This document shows positions 9,438 through 16,375 of a stretch of 64,000 bases of DNA, one piece after another. A program made the position numbers and the translations under genes. The stretch spans positions 1 through 64,000 of the forward strand of contig NZ_JAPCWE010000009.1 of assembly GCF_025943985.1 (NCBI RefSeq), given 5' to 3'. The notes under the pieces are model-generated. The model did not search any database. It was not told the DNA's origin and was given only the letters and a program-made list of their open reading frames with translations. Position 1 is the stretch's first letter, and every line of letters begins with the position of its first letter. The DNA comes from Anaerorudis cellulosivorans. GTDB taxonomy: Bacteria > Bacteroidota > Bacteroidia > Bacteroidales > Dysgonomonadaceae.

Positions 9438-9445
9438 CAAAGATA
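9438..9445 (-). promoter_or_regulatory. Promoter element upstream of the TPR gene
   Basis: Minus-strand TATCTTTG matches TAnnTTTG, about 50 nt upstream of the ATG at 9389. No clear TTG upstream element is seen. Confidence 0.4.
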
Positions 9446-9513
9446 CAAAACGTATTCGTTTAATAGATAATTTTCAGGCAGATTAGTTTAAAATGCTCGA
9501 CCTTTTTTTAATT

Positions 9514-12501
9514 TCAGTCGGTCGGATTCTCCTGCTTTTTCTCTTTTTTGATAACCGGGAAACTGTCGATGCCTTCTGTCCATAGCGATTTTCTAAACCG
9601 ATCCACTGCGGCACGATCGGCAAATTTTCCCATACGCACTTTATACAGCTTGTTTTCGTAGTCGATCCAAACAGGCAATCCAAAGCGGTATTTCAGCATT
9701 TCAGCAAATTGTTCGGCATAGGTCCTGTTTTGGAAAGATCCCAATTGAAGCGAATAAAACTCCTCTTCCACGACTTCTTTGACATTTGTTGTTGGAGATA
9801 TCGGCTGTTGTTGTGAGGCAGTTGTTTTTTCAGCTTCTTTTGTTTTTTCGGCTTCTTTGAGTGTTCCTTTTTCGATTTCCGTTTTTTCCAACGGTTTTTC
9901 CACAACCAATTGCAGGTCGTCCACGATATCGCCCAACACATCGGGTTCGATTTCAAAAGGCACTTCGGCAACAGAAGCCTTCATGCCGAGTTTGTTCAAT
10001 TGTGTCGAATCGACCCGGGCATAGTATTTACCCGGCGACAGGCCGAGATAGGTAAAACTGCCATCGTAGTCGGTAATGGTCGAGGCTCTCTTTTCTCCTT
10101 TTTCGGTATAAAAATTCACTACCATTCGTTCGAGGCCTTTACGGGCGGTTCCTTCTTTTATGAAAACCCATCCGTTCACTTCTCCCATCGGCAGTATAGG
10201 CACATCGATCCGTTGAAATTGATTGGGACTCGCAAAAAGGCGAAGATTTTTATGTGCAATGCGATACGAAATCTGTTCCAGGCTTTTATCGTTGAGCGTC
10301 AGAAGATAGTCGGTATACGGTTCGAGTCCCACAATACGGATGAGCGAATCCTTGCTGCCTTGAATGATTCTTCCGCCCGTCATTCTCACGGCAAGACCCG
10401 ATGCCAAGGGTTCGTTGCTGTCTTTTGTGCCGTTATGGTCGATATCGATAAAAGGAGCAATGGTCAACCCTGCCGTACCAACCGAAGGGCGGTTGTCGGC
10501 ATGCGCATATCCGTTGCCGCTGCCGAAGGCGAAACTTCCCTGTGCTCCCTGCGTTGTCATGAAATCGTTGTTGGACAGGCGGGTCGACAAATTGACTTGT
10601 GAGAACGGCAGGGTCCACCGAAAAGAAAGGGTAGCGGCGCGATAATCCGATTGAAAATTGTTTTCCCCCGCAAAGGACAGATATCCCTGTCGACCAATGC
10701 GTTTTTCGATTTCAGCTCTCAATGTGTTCACCTTTTTGTCTGTAAAGCTCACCTGGCTTTGCAGTCGCGAGGTCACCCCTTTCCACATGGGCAGCCCGAT
10801 TCCCAAATTGCCGTAGACGTAGGGACTTTCGCCGTTCATCCAGTTGGCATAGGCGCTTATGTTGGCATTAACCCTTTTGATATAAGACGAAAAGGTGAGA
10901 TTGGCCGTGTTGTAGGTGAAGGTTTTGTAAACATTTTGCCGGAACGACAGACGCGAGAAAGCCGTAAATTTAGGCAGACGTATGGGTAACGAAAGGGTCG
11001 CCTGTCTTTCTTCCCGATAGCTGACCAGAATGGCTTTTTGTTCCGGGTCATAGTGGGTATAATTCAGCTCAAACGACAGTCCCGACGGGAGCCGGTAATT
11101 TGCCAGCACATTTGTCCGTACCCCTTTGGCATATTCGGCGTTGAGGAGCAGATTCCCGAAAGGGGATATCGAGGCGTTTAGGAAAGGAATTTCTTCATTT
11201 CCGGTAAGGGATGACAGGTATTCCATGCCGCCGCCTACCGTGATATAGCGGTTGATACCGTATTTGGTTTCGGCTTTGCCAAAGCGCGATCGCTCCTTGT
11301 CGAGTACGACACCATAGCTCACGTTGTATTCCCATTCGCCTTTGGGTAAAAAATTAAAGGGAATGTTCAGGTATTGCCGTTGAATGCGTTCTTCGCCGTA
11401 AGGTCCGTAAAACTTGAGCATCACTTCCGACGAACCGTAAACCAGCGGAACATTGAAGCTGTAGAATCCCGTTGCGTCGGCCGTCTGATAATCCACGATT
11501 ACGTTGTTCACGTAAAGCTCCACGGTCCAACCCGGTTCGGTGTGATCGGCAATGGTGTATTCGCCAAACGAACGGCGATAACGTGTTGAAGCGTTGGTGA
11601 CACTGATTCCCGAAACGGGATCGTAAATCGATGAGATAGATGACGGAGCAATTCTGCCTGCTCGTACCTGGCGGACGGCTTTTTTCTCGTTATCGACCCA
11701 CCGCCAGTAATAGTTTATGCTGCGATTATTCAATTTGGTGAGCGATGAGTAATACCATTGCAGGTTGGTTTCGCCTCCCAATAGTTCGGCTCCGGTTTTT
11801 AACCACAATTGGGTATTGTTTTTACTTGCCGTGTTTTGAGTCGCGTTGAGTGCCCAGTCCACCATGCCGAAGCGCCAGAGGTTGTGCTTCTGATTTAAGG
11901 TGGTATCGGCCTTTATTTGTCCTTTCAGTTGATCGATGTTTTTCCGATATTGTTGAAGCTTCATCTCGCGGATAACCGGCAGTTCGAAGTCGGGTTTTAC
12001 GGTTATCGTGAGACTCCTGAAATCGAATTGGCAATGCAAACCGAATATTTCACCGAAAAGCCGGTGATCCATATACAGTTTGTTTCCCGTGTTGATCAAT
12101 TGGCCGTCTTCGACGGGAAAATCTCTTTCGCCCAAAAATACCTTCTTGTTGCGGTTGTCGATCAGGTAGCAGTTTTCTTCTTTTGCTATAAATCCGCTAA
12201 TGGAGTCGAGCGATGCCGCGGGTTCAGCTTTTATTTGCAGGAACCGGAAAAATTCCGTGACAGGCAGCAGAAGCCGCCCCGATTCGTATTCGTACAGCGG
12301 ATTGAGCGTGACGCCTCCCAAGCGTTCTACCCGCACGTTCACGGGGATTTCTTCCCTTTCGCTCTCTTGTGCATATATTTTCAAGGGGTTCGTGATGAAT
12401 AATGTAAACAACAGAAATCGGGATAACCGGATGTAAAAGTCGAATTTTTTTAATGTGAATTCACCATTAGGCAAGAAGGTGATGGGGTTTTGGTTCATCA
12501 A
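9514..12501 (-). CDS. Usher-like outer-membrane protein with C-terminal SPOR domain
   Basis: A 995-residue protein. A signal sequence lies at about 22-45 (LLFTLFITNPLKIYAQ). Residues about 50-165 form an N-terminal periplasmic domain. A long beta-rich segment (about 190-690) reads like a fimbrial usher barrel. Its plug-like section ELYVNNVIVDYQ ... GFYSFNVPLVYGSSEV ends in a YGPYGEER stretch and is followed by repeated alternating strands (EYNVSYGVV, GINRYITVGGGMEYL). A prealbumin/SdrD-like module follows at about 700-790 (FIDIDHNGTKDSNEPLASG), then a carboxypeptidase-regulatory-like module (about 800-890), a Lys/Glu-rich linker, and a SPOR domain (about 920-990, FYSLQLGSFQNRTYAEQFAEML). SPOR domains bind denuded peptidoglycan. 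It starts 8 bp after a DUF4402 gene, next to a PapD-like chaperone. A chaperone-usher export pore is the best reading. The SPOR fusion in place of classical usher C-terminal domains is unusual. Confidence 0.75.
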   Translation of the reverse strand: MMNQNPITFLPNGEFTLKKFDFYIRLSRFLLFTLFITNPLKIYAQESEREEIPVNVRVERLGGVTLNPLYEYESGRLLLPVTEFFRFLQIKAEPAASLDSISGFIAKEENCYLIDNRNKKVFLGERDFPVEDGQLINTGNKLYMDHRLFGEIFGLHCQFDFRSLTITVKPDFELPVIREMKLQQYRKNIDQLKGQIKADTTLNQKHNLWRFGMVDWALNATQNTASKNNTQLWLKTGAELLGGETNLQWYYSSLTKLNNRSINYYWRWVDNEKKAVRQVRAGRIAPSSISSIYDPVSGISVTNASTRYRRSFGEYTIADHTEPGWTVELYVNNVIVDYQTADATGFYSFNVPLVYGSSEVMLKFYGPYGEERIQRQYLNIPFNFLPKGEWEYNVSYGVVLDKERSRFGKAETKYGINRYITVGGGMEYLSSLTGNEEIPFLNASISPFGNLLLNAEYAKGVRTNVLANYRLPSGLSFELNYTHYDPEQKAILVSYREERQATLSLPIRLPKFTAFSRLSFRQNVYKTFTYNTANLTFSSYIKRVNANISAYANWMNGESPYVYGNLGIGLPMWKGVTSRLQSQVSFTDKKVNTLRAEIEKRIGRQGYLSFAGENNFQSDYRAATLSFRWTLPFSQVNLSTRLSNNDFMTTQGAQGSFAFGSGNGYAHADNRPSVGTAGLTIAPFIDIDHNGTKDSNEPLASGLAVRMTGGRIIQGSKDSLIRIVGLEPYTDYLLTLNDKSLEQISYRIAHKNLRLFASPNQFQRIDVPILPMGEVNGWVFIKEGTARKGLERMVVNFYTEKGEKRASTITDYDGSFTYLGLSPGKYYARVDSTQLNKLGMKASVAEVPFEIEPDVLGDIVDDLQLVVEKPLEKTEIEKGTLKEAEKTKEAEKTTASQQQPISPTTNVKEVVEEEFYSLQLGSFQNRTYAEQFAEMLKYRFGLPVWIDYENKLYKVRMGKFADRAAVDRFRKSLWTEGIDSFPVIKKEKKQENPTD

Positions 12502-12509
12502 AACATTTT

Positions 12510-12989
12510 TTATTCTTGAACGAATGTTACGGTGAAGGTTCCTCTGTAGTTACCCGGCGGGTTGACGGTAAGGCTTTGTACTTTTAATGTCGCTCCGATA
12601 TGTACCGGATTGATGAAAGGGCTACCAGGTGTCGTTATAAATGTATTTCCGGGTTTATCGGTGGTAAAATTGGTAACGGTCATTTTTCCCTTACCTTCTG
12701 TATGGGTTAAGGTTGCATTGGTTGGAAGCACAATGTGAACTATGCGATTGGGAATTAATCTGACTTCAAATCGTGCAGGAAGCGGGGTAATGTCGGGGAA
12801 TGCAACGATGGTTCCTGTGACCGTTCGGTTTCCGTAAGGAGACACAATAATATCGCCTCCCGAAAATCCCGGAGAGAAAGAACCAAACGACAAGGGTTGA
12901 ACAACTCGTACCTCCATTTGATTTGGAGGAGAAGAATAAGCCACTTCCTGTATTTGTGAAAAAAGGTTCGGAATTGCAATGGCGTACAA
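12510..12989 (-). CDS. DUF4402 fimbrial-type subunit with interrupted signal peptide
   Basis: The fourth DUF4402-type subunit of the locus, placed between chaperone and usher. The mature part has the family pattern: the PLSFGSF segment near the N-terminus, a central beta-rich core, a VHIGATLKV strand and a closing YRGTFTVTF strand. The listed frame begins at a TTG (12989), which gives a signal peptide without a charged n-region. Reading further upstream in the same frame gives a good signal peptide (KKHKFLYLFLFLYAIAI), but the frame has no ATG and is closed by a stop. The only suitable ATG (13057, 14 nt after the chaperone stop) is in another frame. It joins this frame after one extra A at a run of seven A (13018-13024). 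The subunit lacks the Ala/Thr-rich N-terminal extension of its three paralogs and may be a tip or adaptor subunit. Confidence 0.65.
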   Translation of the reverse strand: MYAIAIPNLFSQIQEVAYSSPPNQMEVRVVQPLSFGSFSPGFSGGDIIVSPYGNRTVTGTIVAFPDITPLPARFEVRLIPNRIVHIVLPTNATLTHTEGKGKMTVTNFTTDKPGNTFITTPGSPFINPVHIGATLKVQSLTVNPPGNYRGTFTVTFVQE

Positions 12990-13017
12990 GAATAGAAATA
13001 GATACAGAAATTTATGC

Positions 13018-13024
13018 TTTTTTT
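13018..13024 (-). other. A7 homopolymer linking an ATG frame to the DUF4402 frame
   Basis: On the minus strand the ATG at 13057 opens MLRIIVSIHRGKK, then meets GGG followed by seven A. One added A, or a -1 slip, continues as KHKFLYLFLF, the hydrophobic core of the downstream gene's signal peptide. It could be a phase-variation tract, a slippage site or a sequencing error. Confidence 0.55.
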
Positions 13025-13071
13025 CCCTCTATGAATGGATACTATGATTCGCAGCATGTATTCATAACAAT

Positions 13072-13917
13072 TTACGGCAACTGCAGTTCTTTTTCGTCGT
13101 ACACCAGCGGTTTGGCTTCATTGGCATCGGTAAAACGCACAACGAGTTTACCGTTGTTCAAATTTACTCCTTCGGGAACAGTTAACGGCATAGAAAAACG
13201 GCGTACCGTATTGGGCGTATATACCGCAATTCCTCGTACTTTTCCCACATTGATGCGTTCTCCGGTGGGTGATACGTAATCCACCGTCAAATCGCCGTAA
13301 ACCGACTTGGTGCCTTGACGGTTCAGTACCAGTTTCAGTACCGGAGACTCCTTTTCTTTTTGTTCAAGTGCCAATTCGCCGATGGTGCACGATGCCGACA
13401 GGTTGCCGATGCGTACGATCACCGGGATGGATATGCCGTAAATGGGAATAAGCCGAATACCAATCCCGGTTGTATCGGTAGCTGCCGTTTCGTTTCCCTG
13501 AGGTTCCTCTTTGGGTATAGCCCTGAAATACAGGTGCGAACGATATTCTCCTTCTTCCAAACCGGGTCTTCTTCTTACCTGGATGCGCACTACTTGCGAT
13601 TCGTTGGGTGCCAATTCGATGGAACGAGGGAAAAAACGCAACATGGGCGAAGCAAATTTTTCGCCCTGCATCGGTTCGGTGATTTCCTGCAAATTGCCAT
13701 CTTCGGTCATTCGGTATTCGATCAGAGAAATGGAATAAAAGGCCGTGTCTTGTCCTATATTGGCCACAACGATTTCTTCAATTTGTTTGTTGCCTTCCAG
13801 CACCACCCGATGCGGTGTGATCAACAAATCGCCCTGTGCCGATGCAAACAGCGGACATAACAAAAGTAAAATAAAAAAACCGAGTCCTGCTTTTATTTCT
13901 TTACTTACATTCTTCAT
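13072..13917 (-). CDS. PapD-like periplasmic pilus chaperone
   Basis: A 281-residue protein with a signal peptide (about 1-28, FFILLLLCPLFASAQ). The first Ig-like domain begins with ITPHRVVLEG; Arg37 sits where PapD-family chaperones carry the basic residue that anchors the pilin C-terminus. The segment ELAPNESQVVRIQVRRRPGLEEGEYRSHLYFRAIP (read in two parts around residues 105-140) matches the conserved F1-G1 region and the EGEYRSHL motif of pilus chaperones. The second Ig-like domain runs to the end. It would bind DUF4402 subunits in the periplasm and pass them to the usher encoded two genes later. A terminator lies just upstream, so its expression depends on read-through from the subunit genes or a separate weak promoter. 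Confidence 0.82.
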   Translation of the reverse strand: MKNVSKEIKAGLGFFILLLLCPLFASAQGDLLITPHRVVLEGNKQIEEIVVANIGQDTAFYSISLIEYRMTEDGNLQEITEPMQGEKFASPMLRFFPRSIELAPNESQVVRIQVRRRPGLEEGEYRSHLYFRAIPKEEPQGNETAATDTTGIGIRLIPIYGISIPVIVRIGNLSASCTIGELALEQKEKESPVLKLVLNRQGTKSVYGDLTVDYVSPTGERINVGKVRGIAVYTPNTVRRFSMPLTVPEGVNLNNGKLVVRFTDANEAKPLVYDEKELQLP

Positions 13918-13924
13918 TCGTTTT

Positions 13925-13960
13925 AAAAAAATTAAAAGGGCAGCTTAAGACCGCCCTTTC
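13925..13960 (-). terminator. Terminator between pilin gene and chaperone gene
   Basis: The minus strand reads AAAGGGC, an 11-nt loop, GCCCTTT, then TTAATTTTTTT. The 7-bp stem (13935-13941 with 13953-13959) plus T tract lies between the stop of the DUF4402 gene and the chaperone start. It is probably a leaky terminator that makes subunits more abundant than the assembly proteins. Confidence 0.75.
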
Positions 13961-13976
13961 GCTAAAAAGAATAGTT

Positions 13977-14495
13977 TTATTGGTGGGTGACAATTACGTC
14001 GAATGTTCCTTCATATAATCCGGCAGGTTGATTAGCTGGCACAGTGAGTTTTCCACCTACATTGAATGTTTCTTTTCCTGTAGCATCAAAAACCCCTGTA
14101 GCGCTATGAACGAAATTAGCGATGGTCATCGTCTCGGTGCCACCTGATAAAGTTAGTGTAACAGAGTTGTTGGCAGGTAAAGTAACAAAATAGTGTCCCT
14201 TGGCTTTTCCATGTGCTGTAAACTTGGCGGGTTGGCCAAGATTAGTAGCTAAAAGAACAACACCTCCCGTTTGGGATCTGGTTCCATCTGTTTCCATTGA
14301 TACAGTACCAGCAATTATCCCACTTGCAAAGGTACCAAAATCAAGATCTGCGTCCTTGTCAATGGTAATAACTTCGACAACAGTAGCTTTTGCAGTTGCA
14401 GTGGCACTTGCAGTAGCTCCGTTTTGTGCTTTCATCTGTTGTGTTGCAAGCATCATTACGAATAGGCTTGCCAATAAAAATACTGTTTTTTTCAT
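13977..14495 (-). CDS. DUF4402 fimbrial-type subunit
   Basis: A 172-residue secreted protein. A signal peptide (about 1-24, LLASLFVMMLATQQMKAQ) ends in a signal peptidase I site with no lipobox cysteine. The mature N-terminus is a Thr/Ala-rich alternating strand (ATASATATAKATVVEVITI), followed by DADLDFGTF, a core beta sandwich, and a final GLYEGTFDVIV strand. This resembles the arrangement of CFA/I-type pilins, where the N-terminal strand completes the next subunit. The terminator right behind it marks it as the last gene before the assembly genes. It has two close paralogs upstream and may be a major subunit. DUF4402 function is not established. Confidence 0.78.
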   Translation of the reverse strand: MKKTVFLLASLFVMMLATQQMKAQNGATASATATAKATVVEVITIDKDADLDFGTFASGIIAGTVSMETDGTRSQTGGVVLLATNLGQPAKFTAHGKAKGHYFVTLPANNSVTLTLSGGTETMTIANFVHSATGVFDATGKETFNVGGKLTVPANQPAGLYEGTFDVIVTHQ

Positions 14496-14592
14496 ACATT
14501 TTTGTTTTTAATTGTTAGTAAACGGTTTGGTTTTTTAATTTGATTGTTGATATATTTGAGTAAATTAATCCTTAAGTATAAAAAATGTTGAA

Positions 14593-15117
14593 TTAATAGT
14601 AGGCAACGGTTATTTTCAAGTCGGTTGTGTTTTTATACGTACCTAGTGCCTGATAATTATACACATGTAACGTTGCGCCTATTTTAATGATCTTCTCTCC
14701 GTTTCCATCCAATGTAGAAGGCGATGTGATGCTATTGTAGGTAAAATTATCCACCAACATCGACGATCCGCTGCCATCAGTATTGATAACGCTGAAAGAA
14801 TAAGGGAAAGTGATCGTAAAGGTAGCATTAGGGTCGCCGGTAACTTTAAACTGTGCAGCAGTAATGGATTCTCCTGTTACGGTTGCTAATTGAACGCCTG
14901 TAGCGGCTCGCTGGTTGTTAACATCTACGGTTACCGTTCCCCCTCCATTTCTTGGGGAAAACATGCTTCCAAAATTCAAATCGGCTTCTTTGGTAATTTG
15001 AAGTCCGCTGACAATTTTGGCTGTTGTTTCGGCTGTTGCGCTTATTTGAGCATTCACATGCTGCGTTAAAAAAAGGATTACGAAAAGTGCGGTCAGGGGA
15101 AAAATGAACTTTCTCAT
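14593..15117 (-). CDS. DUF4402 fimbrial-type subunit
   Basis: A 174-residue secreted protein with a signal peptide (about 1-24, FPLTALFVILFLTQHVNAQ), the N-terminal strand ISATAETTAKIVSGLQI, the family motif KEADLNFGSM and a terminal strand YKNTTDLKITVAYY. It contains an internal Gly-rich turn (RNGGGTVTV). It is a diverged paralog of the genes on either side, 97 bp upstream of the next one and 415 bp downstream of the previous one. A TAnnTTTG element at 15198-15205 suggests that transcription can begin here. Confidence 0.78.
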   Translation of the reverse strand: MRKFIFPLTALFVILFLTQHVNAQISATAETTAKIVSGLQITKEADLNFGSMFSPRNGGGTVTVDVNNQRAATGVQLATVTGESITAAQFKVTGDPNATFTITFPYSFSVINTDGSGSSMLVDNFTYNSITSPSTLDGNGEKIIKIGATLHVYNYQALGTYKNTTDLKITVAYY

Positions 15118-15532
15118 AAAGAGGTTTTAATTGGTTGTTCGCGTTGAATTTTGTCTGAAAAAAAGAACGAACTGTCTTTTTCTTTAAAAAATCGCTGCAA
15201 ATTTAGCCTATTGTTTTCGACCTGTAAAATATTAATATAAAATTAAGGTTAAATAATCATAAACTTTGCTTACGATACATCGCAGTCATTTTTCAGGCAG
15301 TATAAATAGGCTCTTGTTAAGCCGTTTTTTTGTTTGCAATATACCTTCCTGTCTTCTCCGTACCTTCTCCGTACCAAGGCTGCACCATCCTCGCTCCAAG
15401 TCCGCTCCGGAATTTAGCTTTTTTTGCTGAAAAAATGCAGGTGAGTTTTATCCCACATCAACAACATCCGACGTTGTTGTCCCTGCCTTAAAGCGAGCAA
15501 GAAGCGAGCATGAAACAGCCAAGAGGTAGATA
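15118..15532. repeat. Repeat-rich intergenic region between two DUF4402 genes
   Basis: This 415-bp stretch has no convincing gene. It holds an exact 11-bp tandem duplication (CTTCTCCGTAC at 15353-15363 and 15364-15374), a second 11-bp-period repeat (AAGCGAGCA at 15491 and 15502), and an inverted repeat CAACAAC / GTTGTTG (15459-15465 with 15473-15479). All three minus-strand frames stay open for more than 30 codons around 15300-15410, with no start codon or family resemblance. It could be a dispersed intergenic repeat, a degraded element or a structured RNA. Confidence 0.5.
15198..15205 (-). promoter_or_regulatory. Promoter element of the middle DUF4402 gene
   Basis: Minus-strand TAAATTTG matches TAnnTTTG about 80 nt before the ATG at 15117. 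No clear upstream TTG is seen. Confidence 0.4.
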
Positions 15533-16060
15533 TTATTGATAGGCTACCGTTACTGTCATTCCGCTTTCGTTTGTATATACGCCTTCTTCCTGGTTGGCAT
15601 CAACGTGAAGCGTTGCCCCAACGTTGATGATTTGTTCTCCGTTTTCCGACAATGTACCCGAGGTTGCAGGTGTGGTGGTGATATTATCGACTAGCATCAT
15701 TTCTGTTCCCCCTTCGCGGGTAATGATGATCGATGCTGGAACGGCGATGGAATAGGAAGCATTCGGTAAACCGGAAACCGTGAATCGAGCTGCGGTTATA
15801 GTTCCCTGTGACGATGTTGGCAAGGTAACATCGCCTGAGTGGGTTCGTGAATTGTCGGTTTCGATTTTTACGGTACCGCTGCTTGATCCGGCAATGATAT
15901 TTCCAAAGGAAAGATCGGTTGTTTTGGCGATTTTGATGGGTGCAACAATGGTTGCCGTTGCTTTTGCTGTAGCTGAAGCACTCGGAGATTGGGCACACAA
16001 TTGGTGCGCTGCAAATTCAATTATAAAAAAGCATGTTAACAAAAAAATCAACTTTTTCAT
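15533..16060 (-). CDS. DUF4402 fimbrial-type subunit
   Basis: A 175-residue secreted protein and the first gene of the locus. It has a signal peptide (about 1-24, LTCFFIIEFAAHQLCAQ), an Ser/Ala/Thr-rich N-terminal strand (SPSASATAKATATIVAPIKI), the motif TTDLSFGNI, then a core with VGATLHVDANQ and a closing strand MTVTVAYQ. A cysteine occurs in the signal peptide at -3 from the predicted cut, but its context is not a lipobox, so it should be secreted by signal peptidase I. It is the closest in pattern to the 13977-14495 paralog. Confidence 0.78.
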   Translation of the reverse strand: MKKLIFLLTCFFIIEFAAHQLCAQSPSASATAKATATIVAPIKIAKTTDLSFGNIIAGSSSGTVKIETDNSRTHSGDVTLPTSSQGTITAARFTVSGLPNASYSIAVPASIIITREGGTEMMLVDNITTTPATSGTLSENGEQIINVGATLHVDANQEEGVYTNESGMTVTVAYQ

Positions 16061-16375
16061 AATTTTGTTTTTTACTGTTTATCAATCTCTCTTTTTCAGA
16101 AAACAGGATCTCTTTCTGTCGCTACTTTAATAATAACACCTTAAAATACAAAATTCCTACAAAAATTGCCGAAATTTATGTATAAAAAATGCTAAAAATA
16201 CGATGATAATTTGATTATATGAAAAAAGGAATGTTGAAAGTGTATTTTACAGCCGGCTGATTTTCTTGCAGATTTTGACGAATACGGAATTTTAACGAGT
16301 CTCTGGGTAAATTGAAAATTATCATGTAAATTTGCAGGAAATACGCGGGCTTTTTCGGAACGAAACGAACAACCT
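16061..16375. other. Divergent intergenic region between DUF4402 locus and ftsK
   Basis: This region is AT-rich and holds the ftsK promoter element (16327-16334) and a 10-bp palindrome CAGCCGGCTG (16250-16259). No perfect TAnnTTTG is seen for the minus-strand DUF4402 gene. No gene is recognisable here. Confidence 0.5.
16327..16334 (+). promoter_or_regulatory. ftsK promoter element
   Basis: TAAATTTG matches TAnnTTTG, 41 nt before the ftsK ATG. Confidence 0.45.

Noticed and set aside
15262-15415. Small gene in the spacer between DUF4402 genes
   Set aside because: Three frames are equally open, none has a suitable start, and no ribosome site is visible.
13977-16060. FimA/Mfa1-type lipoprotein pilins
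   Set aside because: No lipobox cysteine and no FimA-like domain; the fold pattern and neighbours point to DUF4402 and chaperone-usher export.
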